Assembly: GCA_963809795.1 (NCBI GenBank)
Contig: CAWELN010000019.1
Coordinates: 162,209-226,208 of the forward strand
Source: DASUAS01 sp963809795
GTDB taxonomy: Bacteria > Actinomycetota > Acidimicrobiia > IMCC26256 > DASPTH01
DNA: 64,000 nucleotides
Direction of reading: 5' to 3'
Both the position numbers and the translations under genes were made by a program. The notes below the pieces were generated by a model. It made no database searches. It worked only from the letters and a program-made list of their open reading frames with translations, and had not been told where the DNA came from. Shown here piece after piece: positions 17,629-26,353 of the stretch (the stretch's first letter is position 1; every line of letters starts with the position of its first letter).

Positions 17629-18437
17629 CCGACGCCGACCTCGTGCGTTCCCGCGTCGTCGACGGCGTGGCCACGATCACGTTGCACAATCCCGATCGCA
17701 AGAACGCGTGGAGCCTCGCGATGGAGCACCAATACTTCGCGCGCCTCGACGACGCGGCGGCGGCGACGGACGTGCGCGCGATCGTCGTCACCGGCGCCGG
17801 GAGCGCGTTCTGCCCCGGGATGGACATGGCCGCGCTCGAACAGACGGCGGCCGCCGGCGAGATCGTGCGTGAAGGCCGGCGGCCCATGCACTACGCGCTG
17901 AGCATCCCGAAGCCGATGATCGCCGCGATCAACGGTGCGTGCGCGGGCATCGGGCTGATCCAGGCGTTGTACTGCGACTTGCGGTTCGCGGCGCGGGGTG
18001 CGCGCATGTCGACGTCGTTCACGCGCCGCGGCCTCGGCGCGGAGTACGGCACCTCCTGGATGCTGCCACGACTCGTCGGTGTGGAACGCGCGCTCGACCT
18101 CCTGCTCTCGGGCCGCACGTTCGACGCCGAGGAGGCGCACACCATGGGGCTGGTCGGGCGCCTCTGTGATCCCGCCGACGTGGTCGCCGACGCCCAGGCC
18201 TACGCGGCAGAGCTGGCGCGCTTCTCGGCGCCGCGCGCGATGGCCGCGGTCCGCTATCAGGTGTACGCAGATCTCGACGACGACTTCGAGACGTCGTGGA
18301 CCCGCACGCTCCGGATCATGCAGCGCATGAACGCGCACGCGGATTTCGCGGAGGGAGTCGCCAGCTTCACCGAACGGCGCGACCCCGCCTTCGACCCGCT
18401 GCCTCCGGGGTTCGGCGATTCCTTGCGCGACCGGTAG
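17625..18437 (+). CDS. Enoyl-CoA hydratase/isomerase family protein
   Basis: Crotonase of 270 residues. ATG 17625 overlaps the dehydrogenase TGA and has AAGGAGG upstream, indicating translational coupling. Diagnostic blocks are VATITLHNPDRKNAWSLAME, GSAFCPGMDM for the first oxyanion-hole strand, and NGACAGIGLIQALYCDLRFA for the second, followed by TRRGLGAEYGTSWMLPRLVG containing the usual active-site acidic residue region. It would hydrate the enoyl-CoA made by the preceding enzyme. Confidence 0.9.
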   Translation: MTDADLVRSRVVDGVATITLHNPDRKNAWSLAMEHQYFARLDDAAAATDVRAIVVTGAGSAFCPGMDMAALEQTAAAGEIVREGRRPMHYALSIPKPMIAAINGACAGIGLIQALYCDLRFAARGARMSTSFTRRGLGAEYGTSWMLPRLVGVERALDLLLSGRTFDAEEAHTMGLVGRLCDPADVVADAQAYAAELARFSAPRAMAAVRYQVYADLDDDFETSWTRTLRIMQRMNAHADFAEGVASFTERRDPAFDPLPPGFGDSLRDR

Positions 18438-18445
18438 CGGTGCCC

Positions 18446-19219
18446 TCAGTTGAGAAGCTCGAGCACGGTCTTCGCGTCGGCGCCGCGGAGCACGACATCG
18501 GACGCTTCGACCAGGTGGCGCTCCCAGAGCTCCGCCGCTTCGTCGTGGCGCTTCTCGATGACCAGATCGAGGAAGCGACGGTGCGCGCGGGTCCCGACCC
18601 TCGCGGTCTTCGTGGCCTGCGGTTCGTCGAAGTGCTTGGCGACGTAGGCGCTGCCGTGCAGCTCGATGATCCGGTGGATCATCTCCTCGAAGATGGTCAG
18701 CGTCTGGTTGCCGGCCGCCTCCACGAGCAGACGGTGGAACTGCTCCTGGAGGAGGACGACCCGCGTCGGGTCGCCGTCGGCCGCCTCGCACTCGTCGATG
18801 TTCACCTGCATCGGTTTCAGCACCCCGTCCGACCGGCGGTTCGCCAGCGCGGCGAGCGCGGCGAGCTCGATCGCCTTCCGTGCCGCGTACACGTCGGCGA
18901 GCGTCGCGCCGCGGAACTGGAGGACCAGACCTGCGTAGCGCGCGGCGACGTCACCGTCGGGGGTGTGGACACGCGCGCCACCGCGCGCGCCGCGCCGCAC
19001 GCTGATGAGCGCTTCCGATTCGAGGACCCGGAACGCCTCGCGGAGCGTCGGTCGCGACACGCCGAACTGCTCCATGAGCGCGCTCTCCGGAGGGAGCGCG
19101 TCGCCTTCCTTGAGCTCGCCCCGGACGATCTGACGCCGCAGTTGGGAGGCCACGAGCTCGGCGGTCTTCGGCACGCGCACCGGGGCGGCGACGTCGACGA
19201 CCCGGGCCTGTTCGTTCAT
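18446..19219 (-). CDS. GntR family regulator, FadR subfamily (paralogue)
   Basis: A 257-residue FadR-type regulator from ATG 19219 with AAGGAA 8 bases upstream. The winged helix is ASQLRRQIVRGELKEGDALP and FGVSRPTLREAFRVLESEAL, and the FCD domain contains LQEQFHRLLVEAAGNQTLTI and a metal/ligand His region. It is convergent with the hydratase and downstream of an SDR gene on its own strand. Its close relation to the regulator at 13107-13856 implies a local duplication and possibly overlapping operators. Confidence 0.9.
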   Translation of the reverse strand: MNEQARVVDVAAPVRVPKTAELVASQLRRQIVRGELKEGDALPPESALMEQFGVSRPTLREAFRVLESEALISVRRGARGGARVHTPDGDVAARYAGLVLQFRGATLADVYAARKAIELAALAALANRRSDGVLKPMQVNIDECEAADGDPTRVVLLQEQFHRLLVEAAGNQTLTIFEEMIHRIIELHGSAYVAKHFDEPQATKTARVGTRAHRRFLDLVIEKRHDEAAELWERHLVEASDVVLRGADAKTVLELLN

Positions 19220-19292
19220 TTGGTGGTTCCTTCGAACGGTTTCGCCGATGGTAGGCGCGGTGCTGGCGCGCCGATCGGATCGAGCACGAGAC

Positions 19293-20066
19293 TCAGACCG
19301 TTGTCGCGCCCATGTCGACCGGCAGCTGGACACCGGTGACACAGCGCGCCGCGTCCGACGCGAGCCAGACCACCGCGTTCGCGATGTCGCTCGGCTCGGC
19401 GGGCGAGGGGAAGGGGAGGATCGAGCCGAACGAGCCCGCATAGGTCGGGTTGGCGTCGAGCATCTCGTAGACCGCGGGGTCCTCCGCGAGCCGCGTGTTG
19501 ATCCCCCACGGGTGCACGGAGTTCACCCGGATCTGGTGGGGTCCGAGCTCGATGGCAGCCGAGCGCACGAGCCCGACGACGCCGTGCTTGGCCGACGAGT
19601 AGTGCGCCTGCCCCGGGAGCGCCTTCAGGCCCGCCACCGAGCTGATCGCGACCAACGAGCCGCCGCGCGCCTGTTGGAGGAGCACCGGCGTCGCCGCCTT
19701 GAACGTCCGCCACACCCCGCTCAGGTTGACGTCGATCATGGTCTGCCACTGGTCCTCGGGCATCTCCCAGAACTTCGACCAGGTCGAGATGCCCGCGTTG
19801 GCGACGACGATGTCGAGCCCGCCGAGCTCGTCGACACCCTCTTGCACGACGGCGTCCAGCGATGCCTGGTCACGGACGTCCGACGCGCTCGCCAGGACGC
19901 GCCGCCCCGTCGCGGTGACCGCGTCCGCGGTCTCGTCGAGGTCCGACAGGTCGGTGGCGATCACGTCGGCGCCCGCGCTCGCGAGCGCAAGACAGATTCC
20001 CTGGCCCAGACCGCGAGCGGCCCCGGTCACCAACGCGACCCTGCCGTCCAGATCGGTCACCTGCAC
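19293..20066 (-). CDS. SDR family NAD(P)-dependent oxidoreductase
   Basis: Classical short-chain dehydrogenase of 257 residues. GTG 20066 is preceded by GAAGGGG at 5-base spacing; a GTG at 20060 is a less likely alternative. The NAD(P) fold reads VALVTGAARGLGQGI, NNAG is present as VVANAGIS, and the catalytic Tyr-Lys pair is in AHYSSAKHGVVGL, with Ser in AISSVAG. The C-terminus VTGVQLPVDMGATTV is typical. Its promoter region is shared with a divergent acyl-CoA dehydrogenase and holds an 18-bp dyad. Probably a 3-hydroxyacyl-CoA or alcohol dehydrogenase. Confidence 0.9.
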   Translation of the reverse strand: MQVTDLDGRVALVTGAARGLGQGICLALASAGADVIATDLSDLDETADAVTATGRRVLASASDVRDQASLDAVVQEGVDELGGLDIVVANAGISTWSKFWEMPEDQWQTMIDVNLSGVWRTFKAATPVLLQQARGGSLVAISSVAGLKALPGQAHYSSAKHGVVGLVRSAAIELGPHQIRVNSVHPWGINTRLAEDPAVYEMLDANPTYAGSFGSILPFPSPAEPSDIANAVVWLASDAARCVTGVQLPVDMGATTV

Positions 20067-20086
20067 ACCGGCCCCTTCCCGTCCCC

Positions 20087-20104
20087 CAATCAGTATGATG
20101 ATTG
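20087..20104. promoter_or_regulatory. 18-bp dyad CAATCA-N6-TGATTG
   Basis: A perfect inverted repeat, CAATCA then GTATGA then TGATTG, lies 21 bases upstream of the SDR start and 71 bases upstream of the divergent dehydrogenase start. The size and symmetry fit a GntR or TetR operator controlling both genes. Confidence 0.5.
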
Positions 20105-20174
20105 TAGGCATTCGACGGATGGACGAGCGGGAGTCGATGCGGTGATCCTCCACGTGCGGGCGACCTGAGCAACG

Positions 20175-21326
20175 GTGGAGTTCGCGCTCTCCGACGAACA
20201 GGCACTCCTCCGCGACACGGTGCGGGACCTCGTCGCCCGCACCTGCCCGCCCGAGGTCGCGAAGGCATGGGACGACGACGCGACCCCTCCCGAAGAGCTG
20301 CAACGCGTGCTCGCCGGCATGGAGCTCTTCGGGCTCCCCTTCCCTGTCGAGTTCGGCGGCGCGGGCGCGACCCCGACCGAGCTCGTGATCGTGGCCGAGC
20401 AGCTCGGGCACGCCAGCCTCGACGTGGCGATGTGCTACTCGGGCCGCCTGATCCCCACGCTCGGGATCTACGAATGGGGGACCGACGAGCAACGGACCCG
20501 CCTCGCGCCCGAGATCACGAGCGGCCGGCGCAACTACGCCGTCGCGATCAGCGAGCCCGACGCCGGGTCCGACGCCGCCGCGCTGCGTACGACGGCCGAC
20601 GACCGCGGTGACCACTTCGTCGTGAACGGACAGAAGATGTGGTGCACCGGAGCCGGGCTTCCCGACACGACCATCCTCATGTACGTGCGTACGGACCGCG
20701 ACGCGCCCAAGCACCGCGGCCTCAGCGCGCTGCTCGTCGATCCCGAGTCGCCGGGTGTGACGCTGCGGCTCATCCCCACGCTGGCGCGACACATTCTCGG
20801 CACGTACGAGGTGTTCCTCGACGACGTCGACGTCCCGAAGGCCGATCTCGTCGGTCCGCTCAACGACGGTTGGCGGGTGATGCTCTCCAACCTCGAGCTC
20901 GAGCGCATCCTGCTGAGCGCGGGGTACGTCGGCGCCGCGCAGTCCACGCTCGACCTGGCGGTCGAATACGCCAAGACGCGGACGCAGTTCGACCGCCCGA
21001 TCGGCACGTTCCAGTCGCTCGCGCACGTGATCGCGGATCTCCAGACGGACGTCGACTCGGCGCGCCTGCTCACGTACCGGGCGGCGTGGTTGCGCGGGCA
21101 GGGCACGCCGTGCCACCGCGAAGCGGCGATGGCCAAGCTCAAGGGGTCAGAGACCTATGTGCAGGCGGCGCGCTGGGGGATGCAGATCATGGCCGGCCAC
21201 GGCTTCGCGACCGAGAGCGTGATGAGCCATCGGTACCGGGAGTCGATCGTGGCCACCATCTCGGGCGGAACCAGTCAGATCCAGCGCAACGCCATCGCGC
21301 GTGACCTGGGGCTGAAGTCGTACTGA
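20175..21326 (+). CDS. Acyl-CoA dehydrogenase
   Basis: A 383-residue dehydrogenase from GTG 20175. It shows AISEPDAGSDAAALRTTADD, FVVNGQKMWCTGAGL and the C-terminal SGGTSQIQRNAIARDLGLKS. The usual C-terminal catalytic Glu (EGT) is Gly here; instead NLELERILLSAGYVG carries Glu in the helix-G position that serves as base in isovaleryl- and long-chain-type dehydrogenases, so the enzyme should still be active. It is followed 2 bases later by a luciferase-like gene, and faces the SDR across the 18-bp dyad. Confidence 0.92.
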   Translation: MEFALSDEQALLRDTVRDLVARTCPPEVAKAWDDDATPPEELQRVLAGMELFGLPFPVEFGGAGATPTELVIVAEQLGHASLDVAMCYSGRLIPTLGIYEWGTDEQRTRLAPEITSGRRNYAVAISEPDAGSDAAALRTTADDRGDHFVVNGQKMWCTGAGLPDTTILMYVRTDRDAPKHRGLSALLVDPESPGVTLRLIPTLARHILGTYEVFLDDVDVPKADLVGPLNDGWRVMLSNLELERILLSAGYVGAAQSTLDLAVEYAKTRTQFDRPIGTFQSLAHVIADLQTDVDSARLLTYRAAWLRGQGTPCHREAAMAKLKGSETYVQAARWGMQIMAGHGFATESVMSHRYRESIVATISGGTSQIQRNAIARDLGLKSY

Positions 21327-21328
21327 GC

Positions 21329-22363
21329 ATGGAGCTCGACGCGTACGCCGCGAGCCTCCGGCTGGAGGAGACCGCGCCGGTCGCCCGCCGGGTCGAGGAG
21401 CTCGGCTTCTCCGGGTTGTGGTTCACAGAGTCGCAGCGGCCCCCGTTCCTCGCCTGCGCGGTGGCGAGCACGGTCACGTCGTCGATCGACATCGGCACCG
21501 CCATCGCGGTGGCGTTCCCGCGCAGTCCGATGGTGACCGCGCAGAACGCGTGGGAACTGGCCCGGGCCAGCAAGGGACGCTTCTCGCTCGGCCTCGGGAG
21601 CCAGGTGAAGGCGCACATCGAACGCCGGTTCTCCATGCCCTTCGACCACCCGGGGCCGAAGCTGCGCGAGTACGTGCTCGCACTCCGGGCGATCTGGCGC
21701 GCGTTCCAGGGGGAGGAGCGGTTGCGGTTCGAGGGCGAGTTCTACTCCTTCTCGTTGCTCACCGACTTCTTCTCGCCGGGACCGAGCGACCACCCTGACA
21801 TCCCGATCGCCGTCGCCGGCGTCAACGCGGGCATGGCGCGGCTGGCCGGGGAGGTGTGCGACGGATTCCATGCGCACCCGTTCCACTCGCCGCGGTACCT
21901 CCGCGAGGTCATCGTGCCCGCCATCGCCGAGGGCGCCGACACCGCCGGGCGCTCCGCTGACGCGTGCGAGATCTATTGCCCGGTCTTCGTCATCGTGGGC
22001 GACTCGGAGCCGGAGCGGGCCTCGCAACGGGAGTCGGTGCGCCGCCAGCTGTCGTTCTACGGCTCCACCCGTACGTACCGGCCGGTGTTCGAGCTGCACG
22101 GCTGGGGTGAGGTCAGCGAGCAACTCCACCGTTCGATGGCGGCGGGCGACACCGAGGCGATGGCGCGCGCGATCACCGACGAGATGCTCGAGGAGTACGC
22201 GGTCACCGCCACGTGGGACGGCCTGGCCGCCGCGCTGGTCGACCGATATCGCGGCGTTGCCGATCGCGTCTTCGGCTACGGCCCGGCGCAGGAGTGGATC
22301 GACATCCCCGACGTCGCTGAGCGATGGCAGGCGGTGGCTGCGGCGGTGCGCGCCGCCCGCTGA
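21329..22363 (+). CDS. LLM class F420-dependent oxidoreductase
   Basis: Protein of 344 residues of the luciferase-like superfamily, resembling the actinobacterial F420-dependent subgroup. Seen are VEELGFSGLWFTESQRPPFL, IDIGTAIAVAFPRSPMVTAQ, GRFSLGLGSQVKAHIERRFS and IPIAVAGVNAGMARLAGEVC. It starts at ATG 21329, two bases after the dehydrogenase stop, so the two are co-translated. The substrate is not known; such enzymes reduce or oxidise catabolic intermediates with F420. Confidence 0.88.
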   Translation: MELDAYAASLRLEETAPVARRVEELGFSGLWFTESQRPPFLACAVASTVTSSIDIGTAIAVAFPRSPMVTAQNAWELARASKGRFSLGLGSQVKAHIERRFSMPFDHPGPKLREYVLALRAIWRAFQGEERLRFEGEFYSFSLLTDFFSPGPSDHPDIPIAVAGVNAGMARLAGEVCDGFHAHPFHSPRYLREVIVPAIAEGADTAGRSADACEIYCPVFVIVGDSEPERASQRESVRRQLSFYGSTRTYRPVFELHGWGEVSEQLHRSMAAGDTEAMARAITDEMLEEYAVTATWDGLAAALVDRYRGVADRVFGYGPAQEWIDIPDVAERWQAVAAAVRAAR

Positions 22364-22434
22364 CCCGTGCGTGGGCCGTCGCCTGTCCAAGTGTGGGCGG
22401 CGCGCGGGCGACGGCCGGGCCGTACCGTCGGCAA

Positions 22435-23676
22435 ATGGCGGTGATCCCGCGGATCGAAGATCTGGCCGACCCGACGTTCGATCCCTACCTCAGCGACGAG
22501 GCCGTGTTCGGCAGCGTCCCCGACCCGTACCCCCGTATCGCGGAGCTCCGGGCTGAGGCACCCGTGCACGCGGCCGACTACCGCGCCGTCATGGGCATCC
22601 CTTCACTCGATGGTGAAGGGGCACCGCCCCACTACATGGTGCTCTCGTTCGCCGGTGTCGACCAGATCCTCAACGATCCCGTGACCTTCTCCAACCGGTC
22701 GTTCGAGCCGACCCTCGGCGCCGCGTTCGGGCACACCGTCAGCGTGATGGATCCGCCCGAGCACACGCGCTACCGGCGAATCCTCCAACAGGCGTTCCGC
22801 CCGACGATCGTGCAGGAATGGGGCGTCGACCTCGTCGGCCCCATCGTCGACGAGCTGGTTGGCGCGTTCCGCGACTCGGGCCGGGCGGAGCTCGTCGAGC
22901 AGTTCGCGCGCCCGTACCCCTTCACCGTCATCTACCGCATGCTGGGCCTGCCGCGCGACGACATCGACACCTTCTACAAGCTGACGATCGCACAGATCAT
23001 CACCTACCCGGACATGACGAATGCGCTCGACGCGTCCGCGAAGCTCGGTCGGTACTTCACCGCGATGCTCGCGGCCCGTCGCGACGACCCCGGTCGCGAC
23101 GTGGTGAGCGTCCTCGCGACCACCGAGGTCGACGGCGAACCGCTCCCCGACGAAGTGGCCATCTCGTTCCTGCGGCAGCTCATCAACGCCGGCGGCGACA
23201 CGACCTTCCGCACGACGACGATGCTGCTCACGGGCCTCCTCTCGCACCCTGTGCAGCTCGCCGCCGTGCGGGGCGACCGATCGCTGGCCGGCGCCGCCAT
23301 CGAGGAGGCCTTGCGGTGGGACGGCCCGGTGCTGGCGAGCAGCCGCCTCGCCACCACCGACACCGTCGTCGACGGCGTGCCGGTCCCGGCCGGCGCGTTC
23401 ATCGACCTCCTCTATGGCGCCGCCAACCACGATCCCGCGGTGTTCCCCGATCCCGAGACCTTCGACATCTTCCGCCCGAAGCACCGTCACTTCGGCTTCG
23501 CGTTCGGCGCGCACAACTGCCTCGGCCAGCAGCTCGCGCGCCTCGAGCTCAGCCGGGCGCTCAATGCGGTGCTCGACGAGCTGCCCGACCTGCGGCTCGA
23601 TCCCGACCATCCGTGCCCACAGGCGCGCGGCGCGCTCATGCGCACGCCCAAGGAGCTTCGCGTCGTCTTCGGGTGA
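22435..23676 (+). CDS. Cytochrome P450
   Basis: Soluble bacterial P450 of 413 residues from ATG 22435. The I-helix oxygen-activation motif is INAGGDTTFRTT, the K-helix ExxR is EEALR, and the heme-binding loop FGFAFGAHNCLGQQLAR has the thiolate Cys. The N-terminal region up to DPPEHTRYRRILQQAF is typical. A ferredoxin or reductase partner is not adjacent. It precedes an amidohydrolase by 77 bases and may belong to the same transcript. Confidence 0.93.
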   Translation: MAVIPRIEDLADPTFDPYLSDEAVFGSVPDPYPRIAELRAEAPVHAADYRAVMGIPSLDGEGAPPHYMVLSFAGVDQILNDPVTFSNRSFEPTLGAAFGHTVSVMDPPEHTRYRRILQQAFRPTIVQEWGVDLVGPIVDELVGAFRDSGRAELVEQFARPYPFTVIYRMLGLPRDDIDTFYKLTIAQIITYPDMTNALDASAKLGRYFTAMLAARRDDPGRDVVSVLATTEVDGEPLPDEVAISFLRQLINAGGDTTFRTTTMLLTGLLSHPVQLAAVRGDRSLAGAAIEEALRWDGPVLASSRLATTDTVVDGVPVPAGAFIDLLYGAANHDPAVFPDPETFDIFRPKHRHFGFAFGAHNCLGQQLARLELSRALNAVLDELPDLRLDPDHPCPQARGALMRTPKELRVVFG

Positions 23677-23753
23677 CCGCGAGGCCGGCTCGGCCGCCGC
23701 TCGTTCGCGAATCGGGATACCGTCGAGGGCATCGTCGACTCCTGGAGGCCCGC

Positions 23754-24995
23754 ATGGCCACGATCGCGCTGACCGGAGCCCGGCTCCTCGACGGCACCCG
23801 TCCTGCGATCGACGACGCCACGGTCGTCGTCGACGGTGAGCGCATCGTCGAAGTCGGGACCGGCGCGCCCACCGCGCCGGTCGAGAGGACCGTCGACCTG
23901 AGCGGGTGCACCGTGATGCCGGGCATGTTCACCTGCCACTTCCACGCCACGTATCACGAGCTGGGATCGCAGCCGAACACGCCGTACGGCGACGAGTACC
24001 CGCCCGCGTACCTGGCGCTGATCGCGGCGCGGAACCTCGCCACCGCGTTGGAGCAGGGGTACACGGGAGTGGTCGGCGCCGGCGGTTCGCACCACGTCGA
24101 GCCCGGCGTCCGGCGCGCCATCGAGGACGGACTGGTCCCCGGCCCGCGGTTCTGGCCGTCGTCGCGCGAGCTGTCGACCACCGGCCACAGCAACGACGGG
24201 GTGCCGTGGTACTGGGACAAGCACGCCTCCGGCGCGGTACGGCTGTGTGACGGGGCCGAGTCGTTCCGGCTCGGCGTGCGCGAGGAGATCAAGCGCGGCG
24301 CGCGCGTCATCAAGCTCTTCGTGACCGGTGGGCACGGCACCACCGCGCCGAAGGACCGGATCGAGATGACCCGCGCCGAGCTCGGGGCCGCCATCGAGAC
24401 GGCCCACGAGCGTGACGCGTTGATCCGCGGCCATCTCGTCAACAAGCGAGCCATCATGATGGCGCTCGAGCTCGGCATCGACATCGTCGACCACTGCGAC
24501 GAGATGGACGACGAGGTCATCGCCGCGCTCGTCGAGGCGAACGCCACCGTCGTGCCGTCGTTGTACTTCCCCAAGCACTTCGTCGACACGTTCGGGTCCG
24601 GACTCGGGTTCAGCGCCGAGGCCATGCGCGCCGACCTCGAGCACATGTACGCGACGATCCCCAAGGCGCAGGCCGCGGGCGTGCGCTTCGTGCTCGGCGA
24701 CGACTACGGCGCCATCGGCTTCCCGCACGGCGCGTACGGCGGCGAGCTGCGCCTGTACGTCGAACACGCGGGCATGACGCCGCTCGACGTGATCGGGTGG
24801 GCGACGCGCAACGGCGCCGAGATGGTCGGACGCGACGACGATCTCGGCACGGTGGAGGTCGGCAAGCTCGCCGACCTGGTCGTGGTCGACGGCGATCCTT
24901 CCGCCGACATCGGCGCCCTCGCCGATCGCCCACCGCGCGCGGTGCTCAAGGGCGGCGAGGTCGTGGCCGGGTCGCTCGTCCCGGAGGGCCGGTGA
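23754..24995 (+). CDS. Amidohydrolase (imidazolonepropionase-like metal-dependent hydrolase)
   Basis: A 413-residue amidohydrolase from ATG 23754 with TGGAGG upstream. It has the N-terminal beta-sandwich start ALTGARLLDGTRPAIDDATV, the metal-binding HFH in GMFTCHFHATYHE, the Lys/His region VIKLFVTGGHGTTAP and IRGHLVNKRA, IVDHCDEMDDE, and the catalytic Asp in VLGDDYGA, ending with GTVEVGKLADLVVVDGDP. Related to peptidase/organophosphate-type hydrolases of amidohydrolase-1. The next gene starts inside its stop codon. Confidence 0.88.
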   Translation: MATIALTGARLLDGTRPAIDDATVVVDGERIVEVGTGAPTAPVERTVDLSGCTVMPGMFTCHFHATYHELGSQPNTPYGDEYPPAYLALIAARNLATALEQGYTGVVGAGGSHHVEPGVRRAIEDGLVPGPRFWPSSRELSTTGHSNDGVPWYWDKHASGAVRLCDGAESFRLGVREEIKRGARVIKLFVTGGHGTTAPKDRIEMTRAELGAAIETAHERDALIRGHLVNKRAIMMALELGIDIVDHCDEMDDEVIAALVEANATVVPSLYFPKHFVDTFGSGLGFSAEAMRADLEHMYATIPKAQAAGVRFVLGDDYGAIGFPHGAYGGELRLYVEHAGMTPLDVIGWATRNGAEMVGRDDDLGTVEVGKLADLVVVDGDPSADIGALADRPPRAVLKGGEVVAGSLVPEGR

Positions 24996-25423
24996 CCGGC
25001 GCCGATCGCGACGCGCGGGTCGCGGTCGCCCACGCGCACGCCGCCGCCGAGGCGGCGGGCGACTTCGCGGCAACGATGGCGACCCTCGACGACGACCCGG
25101 TCTACGAGCTGCAGCCCATGGGCGTCGCGCTCCGCGGCCGCGAGATGGCCGAGCGGTACTACGAGCACTTCTTCGCCGTGGTGATGCCGACGATCGCGTC
25201 GTACCGGCTGCGCTCGGAATGGGTGACCGACGAGGGCGTCGGCCAGGAGTACGAGTTGACCGTCGCCGGGCCCGACGGCGACCGCCGTCACGCCGTCATC
25301 GGCATCCTCACCTTCGGCGACGACAGCCGCCTCTCGGGCGAGCGGCTCTACGCGAGCGACGAGCTGCTGCGGCTGTTCTTCGGCCCGCTCCTCGACGAGG
25401 CAGTCCCCCTCGACGGCGGGTGA
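24992..25423 (+). CDS. NTF2-like/SnoaL-like protein
   Basis: A 143-residue protein with the cone-shaped NTF2-like fold suggested by HAHAAAEAAGDFAATMATLD, DPVYELQPMGVALRGREMAE and RYYEHFFAVVMP. GTG 24992 overlaps the amidohydrolase TGA as GTGA. Proteins of this size act as small isomerases, dehydratases or binding proteins; coupling to the amidohydrolase suggests a shared substrate. No catalytic residues can be assigned with certainty. Confidence 0.75.
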   Translation: MTGADRDARVAVAHAHAAAEAAGDFAATMATLDDDPVYELQPMGVALRGREMAERYYEHFFAVVMPTIASYRLRSEWVTDEGVGQEYELTVAGPDGDRRHAVIGILTFGDDSRLSGERLYASDELLRLFFGPLLDEAVPLDGG

Positions 25424-25449
25424 CGGCCCGGGCCGGGTGCGCTCGTGGA

Positions 25450-26235
25450 TCAGTACGAACGGACGTGGATGGTGTCGAGCTTCTGGCCACGCGGCCGGGT
25501 CACGACGTAGACGTGCACGTCGGCGATGTCGTCGACCGACTGGCCCGTACTGCCGGCGCGGCCCTGCACCTTGGCGAGGTAGCCGCGTTCGGTCCAGATC
25601 GCGAACGCCGTCTGCGAATGCTCCGGATCCCAGCTCCAGTCGGTCGAGCCTTCGCCGTCGGCCGCGACCCCCTGGACCAGGACCGTCACCCGGATGTCGT
25701 CGTCCTGGACCTCGGTCATCAGCGTGCGGCTGAACGCTTCCAGCGCGGCCTTGGTCGACACGTACATCGACAGCATCGGGAACGGGTCCAGGGTCGATTC
25801 GCTGGAGGTGTTCACGATGTCGCCGCCGCCCGCCGCGCGGAGCAGTGGAATCGCGGCGCGGCACGTGAGCACGGGCCCGAGGAAGTTGGTGTGGAGCTGT
25901 GTGGTGATGTCGTGGTCGGAGAGCTCCTCCACGAGGCACGGGCGGTACACCGCGGCATTGTTCACGAGCACGTCGACCCGTCCGAAGCGCCCGCCGATCT
26001 CGGCGAACGCGCGCTGCACGCCGGCCACGTCGCCCACGTCCGTCGGGATGGCAACGGCGCGGTCGCCGAGCCGGCGCGCCTCGTCGAGCAGTCGCTCCTC
26101 GCCCCGGGCGAGCATCACGACGTGAGCGCCTTCGGCCACGAAGCGACGCGCGATCGCCCGGCCCGATCCACTGGTTGCCCCCGTCACCACCGCCACCTTG
26201 CCGGCGAGCCGCCCTCCCGAGCCCTCCGTTGTCAT
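25450..26235 (-). CDS. SDR family oxidoreductase
   Basis: Short-chain dehydrogenase of 261 residues. NAD(P) motif VAVVTGATSGSGRAIARRF, LVNNAAVYRP, Ser in IVNTSSESTLD and active site MLSMYVSTKAALEAFSRTLM with Tyr and Lys. The C-terminus is atypical: instead of the usual substrate-lid and VDGG ending it has RGYLAKVQGRAGSTGQSVDD and ends RGQKLDTIHVRSY, resembling SDRs whose C-termini interact with polyketide-type substrates. It is convergent with the NTF2-like gene and divergent from the FAH-like gene. Confidence 0.88.
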   Translation of the reverse strand: MTTEGSGGRLAGKVAVVTGATSGSGRAIARRFVAEGAHVVMLARGEERLLDEARRLGDRAVAIPTDVGDVAGVQRAFAEIGGRFGRVDVLVNNAAVYRPCLVEELSDHDITTQLHTNFLGPVLTCRAAIPLLRAAGGGDIVNTSSESTLDPFPMLSMYVSTKAALEAFSRTLMTEVQDDDIRVTVLVQGVAADGEGSTDWSWDPEHSQTAFAIWTERGYLAKVQGRAGSTGQSVDDIADVHVYVVTRPRGQKLDTIHVRSY

Positions 26236-26353
26236 CGCTCGCTCCCGTCCCCGTTGGGCACACGCATCACCGAGATCATGCCCCCGGTCCGCGCCCCGTT
26301 CGGGCTCGCTACTCTCGCGCGACTCCCGACCGTGCCGGGTGAGGAGCTCACAG

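Noticed and set aside
20175..21326. Catalytically dead acyl-CoA dehydrogenase because SGGT replaces EGT
   Set aside because: A Glu in the helix-G LELER segment can serve as base, as in isovaleryl- and long-chain-type enzymes.
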